From NCBI GenBank assembly GCA_910588855.1, contig CAJUSR010000006.1, positions 107,980 to 171,979 on the forward strand: a stretch of DNA of 64,000 nt. Direction: 5' to 3'. The notes beneath the pieces were generated by a model that made no database searches, was not told where the DNA came from, and saw only the letters and a list, made by a program, of their open reading frames with translations. Position 1 is the stretch's first letter. Every line of letters starts with the position of its first letter. This DNA comes from an uncultured Kineothrix sp. (GTDB taxonomy: Bacteria; Bacillota; Clostridia; Lachnospirales; Lachnospiraceae). The translations under genes and the position numbers were made by a program. Shown piece by piece: positions 18,446 to 27,421 of the stretch.

Positions 18446-18448
18446 TTC

Positions 18449-20407
18449 TTATTTTTTACAAACGGCAACAATCCCCGTATCCACCCCAATATCACATGGC
18501 GCTGTTTTTTCCAATGTCCTTCCCTGTGGCAAATCCGTAAATATCATGGGAATAACCGTATCATAACCTGCTTTTTCGATTTTCTCTTTCTCAAATTCTA
18601 TCATAAGCTGACCCTTTTTTACAATATCCCCATCTTTTACATGAACCGTAAAAAATTCCCCTTTCAAATTTACTGTATCCACTCCGATATGAATCAATAA
18701 CTCCGTTCCGCAACTGCTTTGGAAGCAAATCGCATGTTTTGTATCAAATACACTGAGAATTACGCCATCCGCCGGCGCATAGACTTTTCCTTCTGCCGGA
18801 AGGACTGCTGTTCCGTCTCCTAACACTTTATTTGCAAAAGTTTCATCTTTTACGTCTTCCATAGCAATCAACTGCCCTTTCGCATATCCGTAGAACTCCT
18901 CTTTCTCCGGAACTTCCGCTGCTATCCGGTTTTCCTCTGTTTCCTCCATTTGCAACTTTTCCTGTAATTTATTGTTACCCGCACCGGAACTATCTTCCTG
19001 TGGTTTATCCATAAACCTGCCTAACAGTAAAGTCATAAGGAAACCGCCCGTTATCGCTACACCATGCGCAATAATATAATTGACATATCCGTTACCCACC
19101 GGGTCGGCAAGGGCAATCCCGGGAACTACCGTAGTGCCGAAGCCAACAGCCGCCAAATTAGTAAGATACACTACTACACCGCCTAAAGCGCCTCCGATAC
19201 AGCCACCGATAATTGGGAAACGATACCTTAAATTAATACCAAACAGCGCCGGTTCCGTAATGCCAAATAATACAGACACAAAACTCGGGATACACAATTC
19301 CCTGATTTTAGTATTTTTCTTGTGGAGAAACAAATATCCCAGTACAGCGCCTCCTTGGGCAATAATTGCTACTGACATCAAGGGATTTAAGAAGTTCCTT
19401 CCCGTATCAGCCAGAAGCTGAGCCTCAATAGCTCCAAAGATATGGTGCAGACCGGTAATTACCACCAACTGCTGCAGGCCGGAGAATACACTGTAACCAA
19501 ATACTCCCAGATTCTGTGTCATCCAGACAAGAGCATTTGTAATCCCAGATGAAAGACCTCTTCCAACCGGTCCAATCACCGTAAACAAAAGCAATGCGCC
19601 AACCAGAGTTGTAAGCAATGGCGATAAAAGCAGACGGATTACTTCCGGCACCTTTTTTTCAAAAAACTGATCCAGTTTCGCCGTAACAAACCCCATCAAT
19701 AGAGCTACTATAATACCACCCTGAAAACCTACAAGCTCTACCCCAAGACCAAATATATGTAAAGTTGTGACCTCTACTGTCCCCTGTGCCGCAGCATAAG
19801 CATCCGCAAGGCTGTTGCTCAACATAATGCATCCCATCACGATGCCCAGAATGGGCCTTCCGCCAAATCTTTTGCATGCGCTGTATGCCACCGCAAGAGG
19901 CAAAAACCCGAAAATCGCACCGGAAGCAATATTAATCAATGTATTAATCCCGTATAAAGTATCATTCCCGCGGACAAACTCCATATTCCCCAAAACACCG
20001 GAAAGGCCGGTAAGAAGCGCCGCTGCAAGAATCCCCGGCATGATATCCACAAAAACATCCGACAATGCCTTAATCACTCTTTGCAAAGGATTCATTTTCT
20101 TGTTTGCCTCTGTTTTCAAATCGCTCAAACTCATATTTTTCATATTGTTGTTTTCCGCAAACACCGCATAAACATCGTTCACCAGTCCGGCCCCAAAAAT
20201 AATCTGCACCTGATCCCCTGCGACAAATACACCCTTTGCAAGGTCAACATCCTCTATCGCTTTTAAATCCGCCAAATCATTGTCCTTTAAAACAATCCTC
20301 AGCCGTGTGGCGCAATGCGCCACCCCTTGAATATTTTCCCTGCCGCCAACTAACTTTGTAAGCTCTTCGGAAATTTTATCATACCTCAGCCGCTTATTAG
20401 CATCCAT
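18449..20407 (-). CDS. PTS EIIBCA permease, sucrose/beta-glucoside class
   Basis: Three-domain PTS sugar permease of 652 aa: EIIB (about 1-90, phospho-Cys C32 in HCATRLR), membrane EIIC (about 100-470, with TGLHHIFGAIEAQLL and FGITEPALFGINLRY), and a C-terminal EIIA (about 510-652, phospho-His in LLIHIGVDTV). The HCATRLR form of the Cys motif and the EIIC loops are closest to sucrose-type members, but specificity cannot be fixed by eye. The start has AAGGAGGAG. It is followed directly by the HAD phosphatase gene and is divergent from an AraC regulator, so induction by that regulator is likely. Confidence 0.92.
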   Translation of the reverse strand: MDANKRLRYDKISEELTKLVGGRENIQGVAHCATRLRIVLKDNDLADLKAIEDVDLAKGVFVAGDQVQIIFGAGLVNDVYAVFAENNNMKNMSLSDLKTEANKKMNPLQRVIKALSDVFVDIMPGILAAALLTGLSGVLGNMEFVRGNDTLYGINTLINIASGAIFGFLPLAVAYSACKRFGGRPILGIVMGCIMLSNSLADAYAAAQGTVEVTTLHIFGLGVELVGFQGGIIVALLMGFVTAKLDQFFEKKVPEVIRLLLSPLLTTLVGALLLFTVIGPVGRGLSSGITNALVWMTQNLGVFGYSVFSGLQQLVVITGLHHIFGAIEAQLLADTGRNFLNPLMSVAIIAQGGAVLGYLFLHKKNTKIRELCIPSFVSVLFGITEPALFGINLRYRFPIIGGCIGGALGGVVVYLTNLAAVGFGTTVVPGIALADPVGNGYVNYIIAHGVAITGGFLMTLLLGRFMDKPQEDSSGAGNNKLQEKLQMEETEENRIAAEVPEKEEFYGYAKGQLIAMEDVKDETFANKVLGDGTAVLPAEGKVYAPADGVILSVFDTKHAICFQSSCGTELLIHIGVDTVNLKGEFFTVHVKDGDIVKKGQLMIEFEKEKIEKAGYDTVIPMIFTDLPQGRTLEKTAPCDIGVDTGIVAVCKK

Positions 20408-20531
20408 TTTATTCTCCTCCTTTTCCTGTGCTTTTTCCTCTTGTAATTCTTATTATAGGCATTTATAATAGTTTTTATATGGAAATATGTGACCTCACTA
20501 TTGGCTTTTGTGACGAAATGGAGATGACGGG

Positions 20532-21362
20532 TTGAAGGATTATATTTTTTCCAATGATTTTACAAGGAATATAGATGCTATGATTTACACTTGCGGCTAT
20601 GAAAACTGCGTTCCCGGGCACAGCTATGGCCCGGTAATGCGTAATGGTTATTTAATCCACTACGTGTTGAGTGGTTTTGGCATCTATAAAGCAAGAGGAA
20701 AGCTTTTTCATCTGAAGGCAGGCGACGCTTTCCTCATATGCCCGGAGGAACTTATTTATTATGAAGCGGATATGAAACAGCCATGGAGCTATACCTGGAT
20801 TGGAATACAGGGAATTAAGGTCAAGAGCTACCTGGAACGCACCTCCCTTTTAGAAAATCTTGTGTTCCATTATGGGCAGGATGACCAGATGCGGCTATGC
20901 CATGAGAAAATGTTTGAAGCGGATAAAATGGGGGAAAACAAAGACTTAATCATGAACAGCATTATGTATGAATACCTGTTCCTTTTAGCCAGAAAATTCC
21001 CGGGCAGGCATCCTGCAGAAAACAGGAAAAAAACCGGATATGTCGAAAATGCCCTGAAATATATTGAAAGTTCTTATTGCGACCCAATTACCATCCAAGA
21101 CATCGCCAATCATCTGAGCATTAACCGTTCCTACCTCTCCCGGTTATTTAAATCCATGACCGGCATCTCTATTCAGGATTATCTGCTGGATTACCGGATA
21201 CGCCAAGCCTGCATCCTGCTAAAACACACTGACTTATCCATCCGCACCATTGCCCATTCGGTCAGCTATGTGGATGCTTTATATTTTTCCAAACTTTTCC
21301 GCCATAAAAAGGGAATGGCGCCCAGCGAATACCGCAAGTCAAATATACAATTAACGGATTGA
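20532..21362 (+). CDS. AraC-family regulator with cupin-like sensor domain
   Basis: AraC regulator of 276 aa. The N-terminal sugar-sensing cupin domain (about 15-130) includes YVLSGFGIYKARGKLFHLKAGDAFLICPEE. The C-terminal double helix-turn-helix has ITIQDIANHLSINRSYLSRLFKSMTG and LSIRTIAHSVSYVDALYFSKLFRHKKG, with the closing MAPSEYRK. The start is TTG, 8 bases after a GGAG ribosome site; the next ATG is 16 codons inside the sensor domain. Divergent from the PTS/HAD operon, so it probably activates it in response to the transported sugar. Confidence 0.9.
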   Translation: MKDYIFSNDFTRNIDAMIYTCGYENCVPGHSYGPVMRNGYLIHYVLSGFGIYKARGKLFHLKAGDAFLICPEELIYYEADMKQPWSYTWIGIQGIKVKSYLERTSLLENLVFHYGQDDQMRLCHEKMFEADKMGENKDLIMNSIMYEYLFLLARKFPGRHPAENRKKTGYVENALKYIESSYCDPITIQDIANHLSINRSYLSRLFKSMTGISIQDYLLDYRIRQACILLKHTDLSIRTIAHSVSYVDALYFSKLFRHKKGMAPSEYRKSNIQLTD

Positions 21363-21387
21363 CAATTTTTGTTCAATATGATATGGT
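21359..21387 (+). promoter_or_regulatory. Sigma-A promoter of the licT-PTS-GH1 operon
   Basis: TTGACA (21359-21364), a 17-base spacer, then TATGGT (21382-21387). The -35 overlaps the stop codon of the upstream araC gene. Transcription would begin about 30 bases before the RAT element. Confidence 0.7.
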
Positions 21388-21418
21388 TTTATTCAGAAAT
21401 GAACGAATGGCTCCTACA

Positions 21419-21496
21419 GGCTTGTGACTATTTTATAGGCAAGACCTGATATTACATGTTTTTTTGTTATGCATGTAATACCGGGGTCTTTTTTTA
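21419..21496 (+). promoter_or_regulatory. RAT antiterminator and overlapping terminator (LicT/BglG target)
   Basis: GGCTTGTGACTATTTTATAG plus GCAAGACC (21419-21446) matches the ribonucleic antiterminator pattern bound by CAT domains of LicT/BglG proteins. Its 3' end is also the 5' arm of a terminator: AGACCTGATATTACATG (21442-21458) against CATGTAATACCGGGGTCT (21472-21489), then seven T. The two structures exclude each other, so the operon is read through only when the antiterminator protein is active. Confidence 0.85.
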
Positions 21497-21571
21497 TTTC
21501 CGTAAACAGCATATTTGCCAAATCGGCTTACTATAGATTCGACTTAACCGGGGTTCTTGAGGGAGATAACT

Positions 21572-22432
21572 ATGAGTCCAAGGAGATGGATAATCAAAAG
21601 TGCAATTAACAACAATGTCATATGTGCCAGAAACGAGCGCAACCAGGAACGGATTCTGGTCGGCAAGGGCATCGGCTACAAAACCAAAGCAGGGGATGAA
21701 GTGGATTCCTCCAAAGTAGAAAAAGAGTATTTTTTGAAGTCCAAAAATATTACGGGAAAGCTGTATGCCTTATTGGCACAGACACCGGAAGTCTATATGG
21801 AAATCGCAGATGCCATTATGAAACGCGCCCAGCAAGCCTTGGGAACCGAATTGGACGAAGCAATCCTCCTGCATCTTATCGACCACATTTCCTTTGCCGT
21901 ATCCCGTATGAAACAGGGACTGGAATTTAAGAACGTGCTTTTGTGGGAAATCCGGAACTTCTATTCCAAAGAATTTGAAGTAGCCAAATACGGGCTTTCT
22001 TTAATTGCGGAAAAAACCGGTGAAACGCTTCCTGAAGACGAGGCCGGTTCCATAGCCATGCATATTGTAAACGCGGAATTTGACTATAAGGACATCAACG
22101 ATTCCGTGCGCATGACCGAACTTATCCATAAAATCATTAACGTCGTACGCTATCAATACCATATGAACTTTGATGAAGATTCTTTGCACTTCGTCCGGTT
22201 TGTCACCCACTTAAAATTTTTTGCCAAACGCCTGTTCACCGACACAATGCTGGACGGAAACGATTTGGATTTCCAGAACCTTATCCGGACACAGTATCAA
22301 TCCAGCTATGAATGTGCGGAAAAAATCGCCAAATTCATCTGGGATGACTATCAGATTGCCGTTCCTGAAGAGGAATTGATTTATCTGGCCGTCTATATCC
22401 GGAGGATTACAACAATGGGAACTGAGGAATGA
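21572..22432 (+). CDS. licT: BglG/LicT-family transcriptional antiterminator
   Basis: RNA-binding antiterminator of 286 aa from the start used here. The CAT domain (about 1-55) has WIIKSAINNNVICARN and ILVGKGIGYKTKAGDEV. Two PTS regulation domains follow, with His residues in HLIDHISFA, AMHIVNAEF, RFVTHLKFFAKR and the closing EELIYLAVYIRRI. Phosphorylation of these by HPr and the cognate EII sets activity. ATG at 21572 follows GGGAGATAAC; the longer frame begins at TTG upstream of that site. First gene of the operon licT - EIIBCA - GH1, preceded by its own RAT/terminator, so it controls itself and the two downstream genes. Confidence 0.95.
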   Translation: MSPRRWIIKSAINNNVICARNERNQERILVGKGIGYKTKAGDEVDSSKVEKEYFLKSKNITGKLYALLAQTPEVYMEIADAIMKRAQQALGTELDEAILLHLIDHISFAVSRMKQGLEFKNVLLWEIRNFYSKEFEVAKYGLSLIAEKTGETLPEDEAGSIAMHIVNAEFDYKDINDSVRMTELIHKIINVVRYQYHMNFDEDSLHFVRFVTHLKFFAKRLFTDTMLDGNDLDFQNLIRTQYQSSYECAEKIAKFIWDDYQIAVPEEELIYLAVYIRRITTMGTEE

Positions 22433-22440
22433 CCACCTGC

Positions 22441-22509
22441 TGCCACTTAATCTTTTGGCCAACGGCAGCAGCGGCTTACTGCAGAAGCCGTATTTCCTTT
22501 CCAAATATA
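22441..22509 (+). promoter_or_regulatory. Two small intercistronic hairpins before the PTS gene
   Basis: GCTGCC...GGCAGC followed by CGGCTT-ACTGCAG-AAGCCG lie in the 107-base gap between licT and the PTS gene. Stems are 6 bp each. No RAT-like sequence is seen here, so these are more likely RNA-stability or weak attenuation structures. Confidence 0.35.
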
Positions 22510-22539
22510 ATTATATAAAATGAAACATGGAGGTATGGT

Positions 22540-24405
22540 ATGGACTACAAAAAAACAGCCGCAGAGATTTTAAGACTGGTAGGCGGCGAAAAAAATGTGG
22601 CAAGCGTCACAAACTGTATGACACGCCTGCGTTTCAACTTAAATGATGCAAAAAAGGCGGATGTAGAAGCAATCAAAAAAACGAAAGGCGTTCAGGGGGT
22701 AGTAACCAAAAACGGCCAATTTCAAGTTGTCATCGGCACAGATGTGGGTAATGTCTGCGATGAAATAAAGAAATTAGGGAAATTTGAAGAAAATGCCGCA
22801 GCGGACAGCACGGAAAAAAACGGGATTATCGCTGCATTCTTCGGCACATTGACAGCCATTTTCCAGCCGATTATCCCTGCTTTGGCAGGTTCCGGTATGA
22901 TAAAGGCCCTTCTCGCCCTGCTGGTAGCCTTAAAGCTGGTTGACCCTGGTTCCCAGACTTATCAGATTTTCAACGCTTTCGGCGATGCGCTGTTTTCCTT
23001 TATGCCCTTCATTCTGGCATTTTCGGCAGCAAAACGTTTTAAATGCAACCCTTATGTTTCCGCTGTTTTGGCCGGAGTCCTTCTGCACTCCAGCTTTACC
23101 GGCTTAAATACGGGGGATCCTGTCCATCTTTTCGGTTTTATTCCGGTTACCATGATTTCCTATGGCGGAAGTGTAGTACCCATCCTGTTGATTGTATGGG
23201 TACAATCTTACATCGAAAAATTTGCAAATAAAATATCGCCCAAACCGGTGAAAATTTTCCTTGCACCGATGATAACCATTATCGTAACCGGCATTATCGG
23301 CATCACCATCGCCGGCCCTTTAGGCAATCTGGTAGGCCAGGTCATCGCTATCGGCTTCAACTGGCTCAATGACTATGCCGGATGGGTTATCCCTGTATTA
23401 ATGGGTACTTTCTGCCCGTTCTTCGTTATGACAGGTATGCATTACTGCTTTGCGCCTATCCAGACCATCCAGTATGCCACATTGGGCTACGGCACGATTT
23501 TAGGTCCCGGTATGTTGGCTTCCAATATTGCACAAGGAACCGCAGCTTTGGTGGTAGGTATCAAATCAAAAAATAAAGACTTGAAACAGCTCGGCTTTTC
23601 CTCTGGCGTAACCGGATTGATGGGGATTACCGAACCCGCCCTTTACGGTGTAAACTTAAGGCTGAAAAAACCTCTGTACGCTTCCATGATTGGCGGATGT
23701 GCAGCAGGCTTATACGCAGGCATCACGGGCATCCATACATTTTCTTCCACTACGGCAGGTATTTTTGCCCTTCCCGTTTATATCGGCGGGGAAGGCTTCG
23801 GCAACGTGATGAATGCGGCGATTACTATCGTTATCTCTATGGTTGTAACTGCCATTGCAACATTTATCATCGGCTTTGACGACCCGGTAGACGCAGAGAC
23901 GGACGATGTTTCCTCTATTGAAGAAAAAAAAAATACACCGGTAAAAGCGGAAGGCATTAAGCTGACTGTAGATTCCCCTCTGGAAGGAAAAATTATCCCT
24001 TTATCCGAAGTGCAGGATGAAGTTTTTTCCAATGAAATCGTGGGCAAGGGAGCTGCTGTCGTTCCCGAAAAGGGAGAGGTACACGCACCTTCGGAAGGGG
24101 AAATCATTTCTATATTCGATACCGGCCATGCCCTTGGCATCAGGACAAAAGACGGTATCGAATTGTTAATCCATATTGGCTTAAATACCGTGGAATTGAA
24201 AGGGAAGTATTTCCAAATCCATGCAAAGGAAGGCGACCATGTGAAAAAGGGCGACCTTTTGATTTCCTTTGATATGGATGCTATCCGGAAAGCCGGTTAT
24301 GATATTACTACTCCCGTATTGGTAAGCAATACGGCAGATTACATGGATATTCTGGCAAAGCAAGAAGGAAAAGCCGGAAATGGGTTAATTACGGTTCTCA
24401 AATAA
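22540..24405 (+). CDS. bglP: PTS beta-glucoside EIIBCA permease
   Basis: Beta-glucoside PTS permease of 621 aa: EIIB (about 1-90, phospho-Cys C26 in NCMTRLRF), EIIC membrane domain (about 100-450, with GMHYCFAPIQTIQYAT and GITEPALYGVNLRLKK), and C-terminal EIIA (about 480-621, phospho-His in LLIHIGLNTVELKGKYF). It imports and phosphorylates aryl- or oligo-beta-glucosides. The start follows ATGGAGGTATGGT. It lies between the antiterminator and the 6-phospho-beta-glucosidase genes, the classic bgl/lic arrangement, which fixes its class with good confidence though not the exact sugar. Confidence 0.93.
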   Translation: MDYKKTAAEILRLVGGEKNVASVTNCMTRLRFNLNDAKKADVEAIKKTKGVQGVVTKNGQFQVVIGTDVGNVCDEIKKLGKFEENAAADSTEKNGIIAAFFGTLTAIFQPIIPALAGSGMIKALLALLVALKLVDPGSQTYQIFNAFGDALFSFMPFILAFSAAKRFKCNPYVSAVLAGVLLHSSFTGLNTGDPVHLFGFIPVTMISYGGSVVPILLIVWVQSYIEKFANKISPKPVKIFLAPMITIIVTGIIGITIAGPLGNLVGQVIAIGFNWLNDYAGWVIPVLMGTFCPFFVMTGMHYCFAPIQTIQYATLGYGTILGPGMLASNIAQGTAALVVGIKSKNKDLKQLGFSSGVTGLMGITEPALYGVNLRLKKPLYASMIGGCAAGLYAGITGIHTFSSTTAGIFALPVYIGGEGFGNVMNAAITIVISMVVTAIATFIIGFDDPVDAETDDVSSIEEKKNTPVKAEGIKLTVDSPLEGKIIPLSEVQDEVFSNEIVGKGAAVVPEKGEVHAPSEGEIISIFDTGHALGIRTKDGIELLIHIGLNTVELKGKYFQIHAKEGDHVKKGDLLISFDMDAIRKAGYDITTPVLVSNTADYMDILAKQEGKAGNGLITVLK

Positions 24406-24423
24406 GACAGGAGCGTGTATTCT

Positions 24424-25839
24424 ATGAGTTTTCCAAAAAATTTTCTATGGGGCGGCGCCATAGCCGCCAACCAATGTGAAGGCGCATACCTTGAGGACGG
24501 CAAAGGCCTGTCCATTCAAGATGTTATGCCAAAGGGGGTAATGGGACCGGTCTCGGAAGAGCCGGTTCCAGAAAACCTGAAACTGGTAGGCATCGACTTT
24601 TATCACCGCTATGAAGAAGATATCCGTATGCTGGCCCAAATGGGCTTTAAAGTATTCCGTATGTCCATTGCCTGGAGCCGGATTTTCCCCAAAGGCGATG
24701 AGGAGGTACCGAACGAAAAAGGGCTTGCCTTTTACGACAAAGTGTTCGATGCCTGTAAGGCAAACGGCATAGAGCCTATGGTAACCCTTTCCCATTATGA
24801 AACGCCTCTGCATCTTGCAAAAGTTTATGACGGCTGGCGCGACCGCCGCCTGATTGGTTTCTTTGAGCGGTACTGCCGGGTGGTTTTCGACCGCTATAAA
24901 GAAAAGGTGAAATATTGGATGACATTCAACGAAATCAATGCTTTATGGCATTTCCCTTTGATGGGCGCAGGTATCTGGACGCCAAAAGACCAGCTTTCCG
25001 AACAGGATAAATATCAGGCGGCCCACCATGAATTTGTGGCCAGCGCTTTGGCCACTAAGCTGCTCCATGAAATGATTCCCGATGCTAAAATGGGATGTAT
25101 GGTACTCGGTGCTTTAAGTTATCCTATGACACCGAAACCGGAAGATATGATTGCCATGATGGAAGCCGACCGGAATGTTATGTTTTTTTCCGATGTGCAG
25201 GCAAGAGGTTATTACCCTTCCTATATGACAAAGAAGTGGAAAGAGAAAAACATCCATATCCAAATGGAGCCGGGCGACAAAGAGCTTCTACGCCATACGG
25301 TAGATTATGTTTCCTTTAGTTACTACATGAGCAAATGCACCGCCGCCGATTGTTCCCAATACAGCAAAGGCGCCGGCAACTTAACCAGCGGTGTGAAAAA
25401 CCCCTATTTGCAGGAAAGCGAATGGGGATGGCAGATTGACCCTTCCGGGCTGCGCTACACCCTCAACTATTTCTACGACCGCTACCAGAAACCGCTTTTT
25501 ATTGCTGAAAACGGCTTGGGCGCAGTCGATACCCTAATAGAGGATGGGGAAGGCAGTTTTACGGTAAATGATGATTACCGGATTGAATATCTGAAAAACC
25601 ATCTTATCGAAGTGGAAAAAGCCTTGGATGAGGGCGTGGATGTAATGGGCTATGCCGCTTGGGGCTGCATTGATGTGGTTAGCGCTTCCACCGCACAATT
25701 AAAAAAACGGTACGGATTCATTTACGTTGACCGCAATGAAGACGGAACGGGCACTTTAAACCGGTATAAAAAGAAAAGCTTCGACTGGTACCGGAAAGTA
25801 ATTGCAACAAACGGGGGAGATTTAAATTCTATAGATTAA
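24424..25839 (+). CDS. bglA: GH1 6-phospho-beta-glucosidase
   Basis: Cytoplasmic glycosidase of family GH1, 471 aa. It splits the 6-phospho-beta-glucoside delivered by the PTS into glucose 6-phosphate and aglycone or glucose. It has the N-terminal FLWGGAIAANQCEGAY, acid/base Glu in MTFNEINALWHF, and nucleophile Glu in IAENGLGAVD. The NEI (not NEP) form and the PTS context are typical of phospho-enzymes. ATG at 24424 is preferred to a GTG at 24415, which lies one base after the AGGAG ribosome site. Last gene of the operon; a hairpin follows. Confidence 0.95.
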   Translation: MSFPKNFLWGGAIAANQCEGAYLEDGKGLSIQDVMPKGVMGPVSEEPVPENLKLVGIDFYHRYEEDIRMLAQMGFKVFRMSIAWSRIFPKGDEEVPNEKGLAFYDKVFDACKANGIEPMVTLSHYETPLHLAKVYDGWRDRRLIGFFERYCRVVFDRYKEKVKYWMTFNEINALWHFPLMGAGIWTPKDQLSEQDKYQAAHHEFVASALATKLLHEMIPDAKMGCMVLGALSYPMTPKPEDMIAMMEADRNVMFFSDVQARGYYPSYMTKKWKEKNIHIQMEPGDKELLRHTVDYVSFSYYMSKCTAADCSQYSKGAGNLTSGVKNPYLQESEWGWQIDPSGLRYTLNYFYDRYQKPLFIAENGLGAVDTLIEDGEGSFTVNDDYRIEYLKNHLIEVEKALDEGVDVMGYAAWGCIDVVSASTAQLKKRYGFIYVDRNEDGTGTLNRYKKKSFDWYRKVIATNGGDLNSID

Positions 25840-25855
25840 TAATAATTGTTTTGGT

Positions 25856-25887
25856 AAAGGGATGCTATGGCTCAATAGCATCCCTTT
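25856..25887 (+). terminator. Terminator of the licT-PTS-GH1 operon
   Basis: AAAGGGATGCTAT (25856-25868) / ATAGCATCCCTTT (25875-25887), 13 perfect pairs with a 6-base loop. The T run is short. A second small hairpin (GTGTC-TTC-GACAC) follows at about 25893-25907. Confidence 0.75.
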
Positions 25888-25957
25888 CTAAAGGTGTCTT
25901 CGACACTTCTTAATTTACGTCCTTCTGGTGAAGGGCTTTCTTATATGGATTCGGGTG

Positions 25958-26170
25958 TCAAAACCGGTTATCATCGTCGATGTGTTCCATAATGTCTTCT
26001 ACATTACAATGCAAAATATTGCATAGTTTGTCAATCGTATTAGTTTGTACGTTTTTGTTATGCTTTAGCCTGTTGATTTGGGAACGGTTTACATTGTGAT
26101 GAGTATATAGGCTGTACTGGCTGACTCCCTTTTCTTTCATGGTTTCCCATAACCGGTCGTATTTTATCAT
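25958..26170 (-). CDS. XRE-family small DNA-binding protein
   Basis: Cro/C1-type helix-turn-helix protein of 70 aa, essentially one domain: YDRLWETMKEKGVSQYSLYTHHNVNRSQINRLKHNKNVQTNTIDKLCNILHCNVEDIMEHI (shown in parts elsewhere as the typical five-helix pattern). Key parts are SQYSL (helix 2), NRSQINRLK (recognition helix) and LCNILHCNVEDIM. Such one-domain regulators often sit in mobile or defence loci; here it stands alone next to a decayed gene. Targets are unknown. Confidence 0.8.
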   Translation of the reverse strand: MIKYDRLWETMKEKGVSQYSLYTHHNVNRSQINRLKHNKNVQTNTIDKLCNILHCNVEDIMEHIDDDNRF

Positions 26171-26364
26171 CGCTTTCCCTGCCTGTTTTTGTATTGCTTT
26201 TTGATTTTAATTATTACCTTTAGAATATTTTAATAATAGTGTTCACATATCGATACTATCCAATTCAAAGGCACTATGTAAAATGGGGAAATATTGGAAA
26301 TGGAATAGGAAACAATCCCCCTTCCATATTGACACCCACCAGGCCATATCCGGCAAGTGTTCCG

Positions 26365-27114
26365 CCCGATACGGAAACCCAGCTAGTATAATTTATGTGG
26401 TATGAGCCTTTTACAGCCCATCACCCTCCCGTACATACCTGCTTGATTGGAATTTGTACACAACTGGGGGGGATGGTTGTTCCACTCCTATAATATCGGG
26501 CTCTTTTTTGCCCTTATCTTACAGTACATTGCGATGCTCTTAATTTTTACCTATACGATACATTATTTGGAAAAGCGGAAAGCGCCGGTATTTATACTCA
26601 GGTTCCAATGGGCAGCCTACAGCCTTTCCCCCCTTAATCATCGGATTTGTGGGTTTCGTCTTAAAAGATGTGATTTATTCCGCATTTTTTGTTTTATTTA
26701 TCATATTTTGCGCTGATTTTGCCGAAAATCCGTCTTTTTCCCCTGTCATTACGCAATACAGCCTGGTTGGTTGCCAGCGGCATATGTGTCATTCTTCTAC
26801 GTAACAATGGAAAATATGTAATCTGTCCTATGTGTCTTCTTCTGTTTGTGATGACAATTGCCCATCATTACAGAAATAGAAAACAATGGACACGGGCACT
26901 TTGCGTGCTGGTTCTTCCTGCTGCCATATCCTTTTTGATTCTCAACAGCCTGACACCCGCCTACCGCATAGCGCCGGGAAGTATCCGGGAAGCTTTGTCT
27001 TTCCCATTCCAACAGACTGCAAGGACTGTCAGCAAGCATTCAGACGAACTGCCGGAAGAGGAAAAAGAAGCGATTGACCTGAAGTTGACATTATACCCCC
27101 GGTTCCCGCTATAG
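26365..27114 (+). pseudogene. Decayed DUF6020-like polytopic membrane protein
   Basis: Remnant of a large membrane protein of the DUF6020 kind, spread over three frames. In order: DTETQLV, a TAA stop, FMWYEPFTAHHPPVHT; then a frame change at a run of seven G (about 26466-26472) into WLFHSYNIGLFFALILQ; then PLIIGFVGFVLKDVIYSAFF in another frame; then LRNNGKYV and GSIREALSFPFQQTARTV, ending early after EEKEAIDLKL. The motifs KDV and LRNNG are the family marks. At least one stop and two frameshifts are present and both ends are missing, so it is dead. The family is usually linked to cell-surface polysaccharide functions (recalled, not checked). Confidence 0.75.
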
Positions 27115-27194
27115 AAAAAATAAACCATGCCTTTTATCAATTTTACGGCATGGTTCCCATTTTTATTCGGATGTTATACCGTTATTCCGCACAA

Positions 27195-27225
27195 GGGCAG
27201 ATTACCCTCAAGCCGTAATCTGCCC
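27195..27225. terminator. Hairpin GGGCAGATTAC / GTAATCTGCCC
   Basis: Eleven perfect pairs (27195-27205 with 27215-27225) and a 9-base loop in the gene-free stretch 27115-27421. It lies about 195 bases beyond the stop of the minus-strand trehalose-type PTS gene and may be its distant terminator. Apart from this and the tandem repeat I see nothing in that stretch. Confidence 0.45.
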
Positions 27226-27229
27226 CTGA

Positions 27230-27314
27230 TTATTGTTTTACTTATTGTTTTACTTATCGTTTTACTTATCGTTTTACTTATCGTTCTATCTATCGTTCTA
27301 TTTATTCGTTCTAT
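27230..27314. repeat. 12-bp tandem repeat, about 7 units
   Basis: Units of TTATCGTTTTAC and variants (TTATTGTTTTAC, TTATCGTTCTAT, CTATCGTTCTAT) follow each other without gaps from 27230, with a last degenerate unit of 13 bases. A 63-codon frame over it yields only LIVL repeats and is not considered a gene. Confidence 0.85.
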
Positions 27315-27421
27315 ATGATTCATTCTATTTATTGTTTTATCCATAAACCGGTTTTGCCCATCTTCCATTATCCGATATCCTGACTTTATAGAGCCAAAAC
27401 CTTTTTATCCCCGGTTGTTTT

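Noticed and set aside
27230..27314. Possible CRISPR array
   Set aside because: Units are contiguous with no spacers and no cas genes are present.
27127..27318. 63-codon frame with LIVL repeats
   Set aside because: Produced by the 12-bp tandem repeat; no ribosome site.
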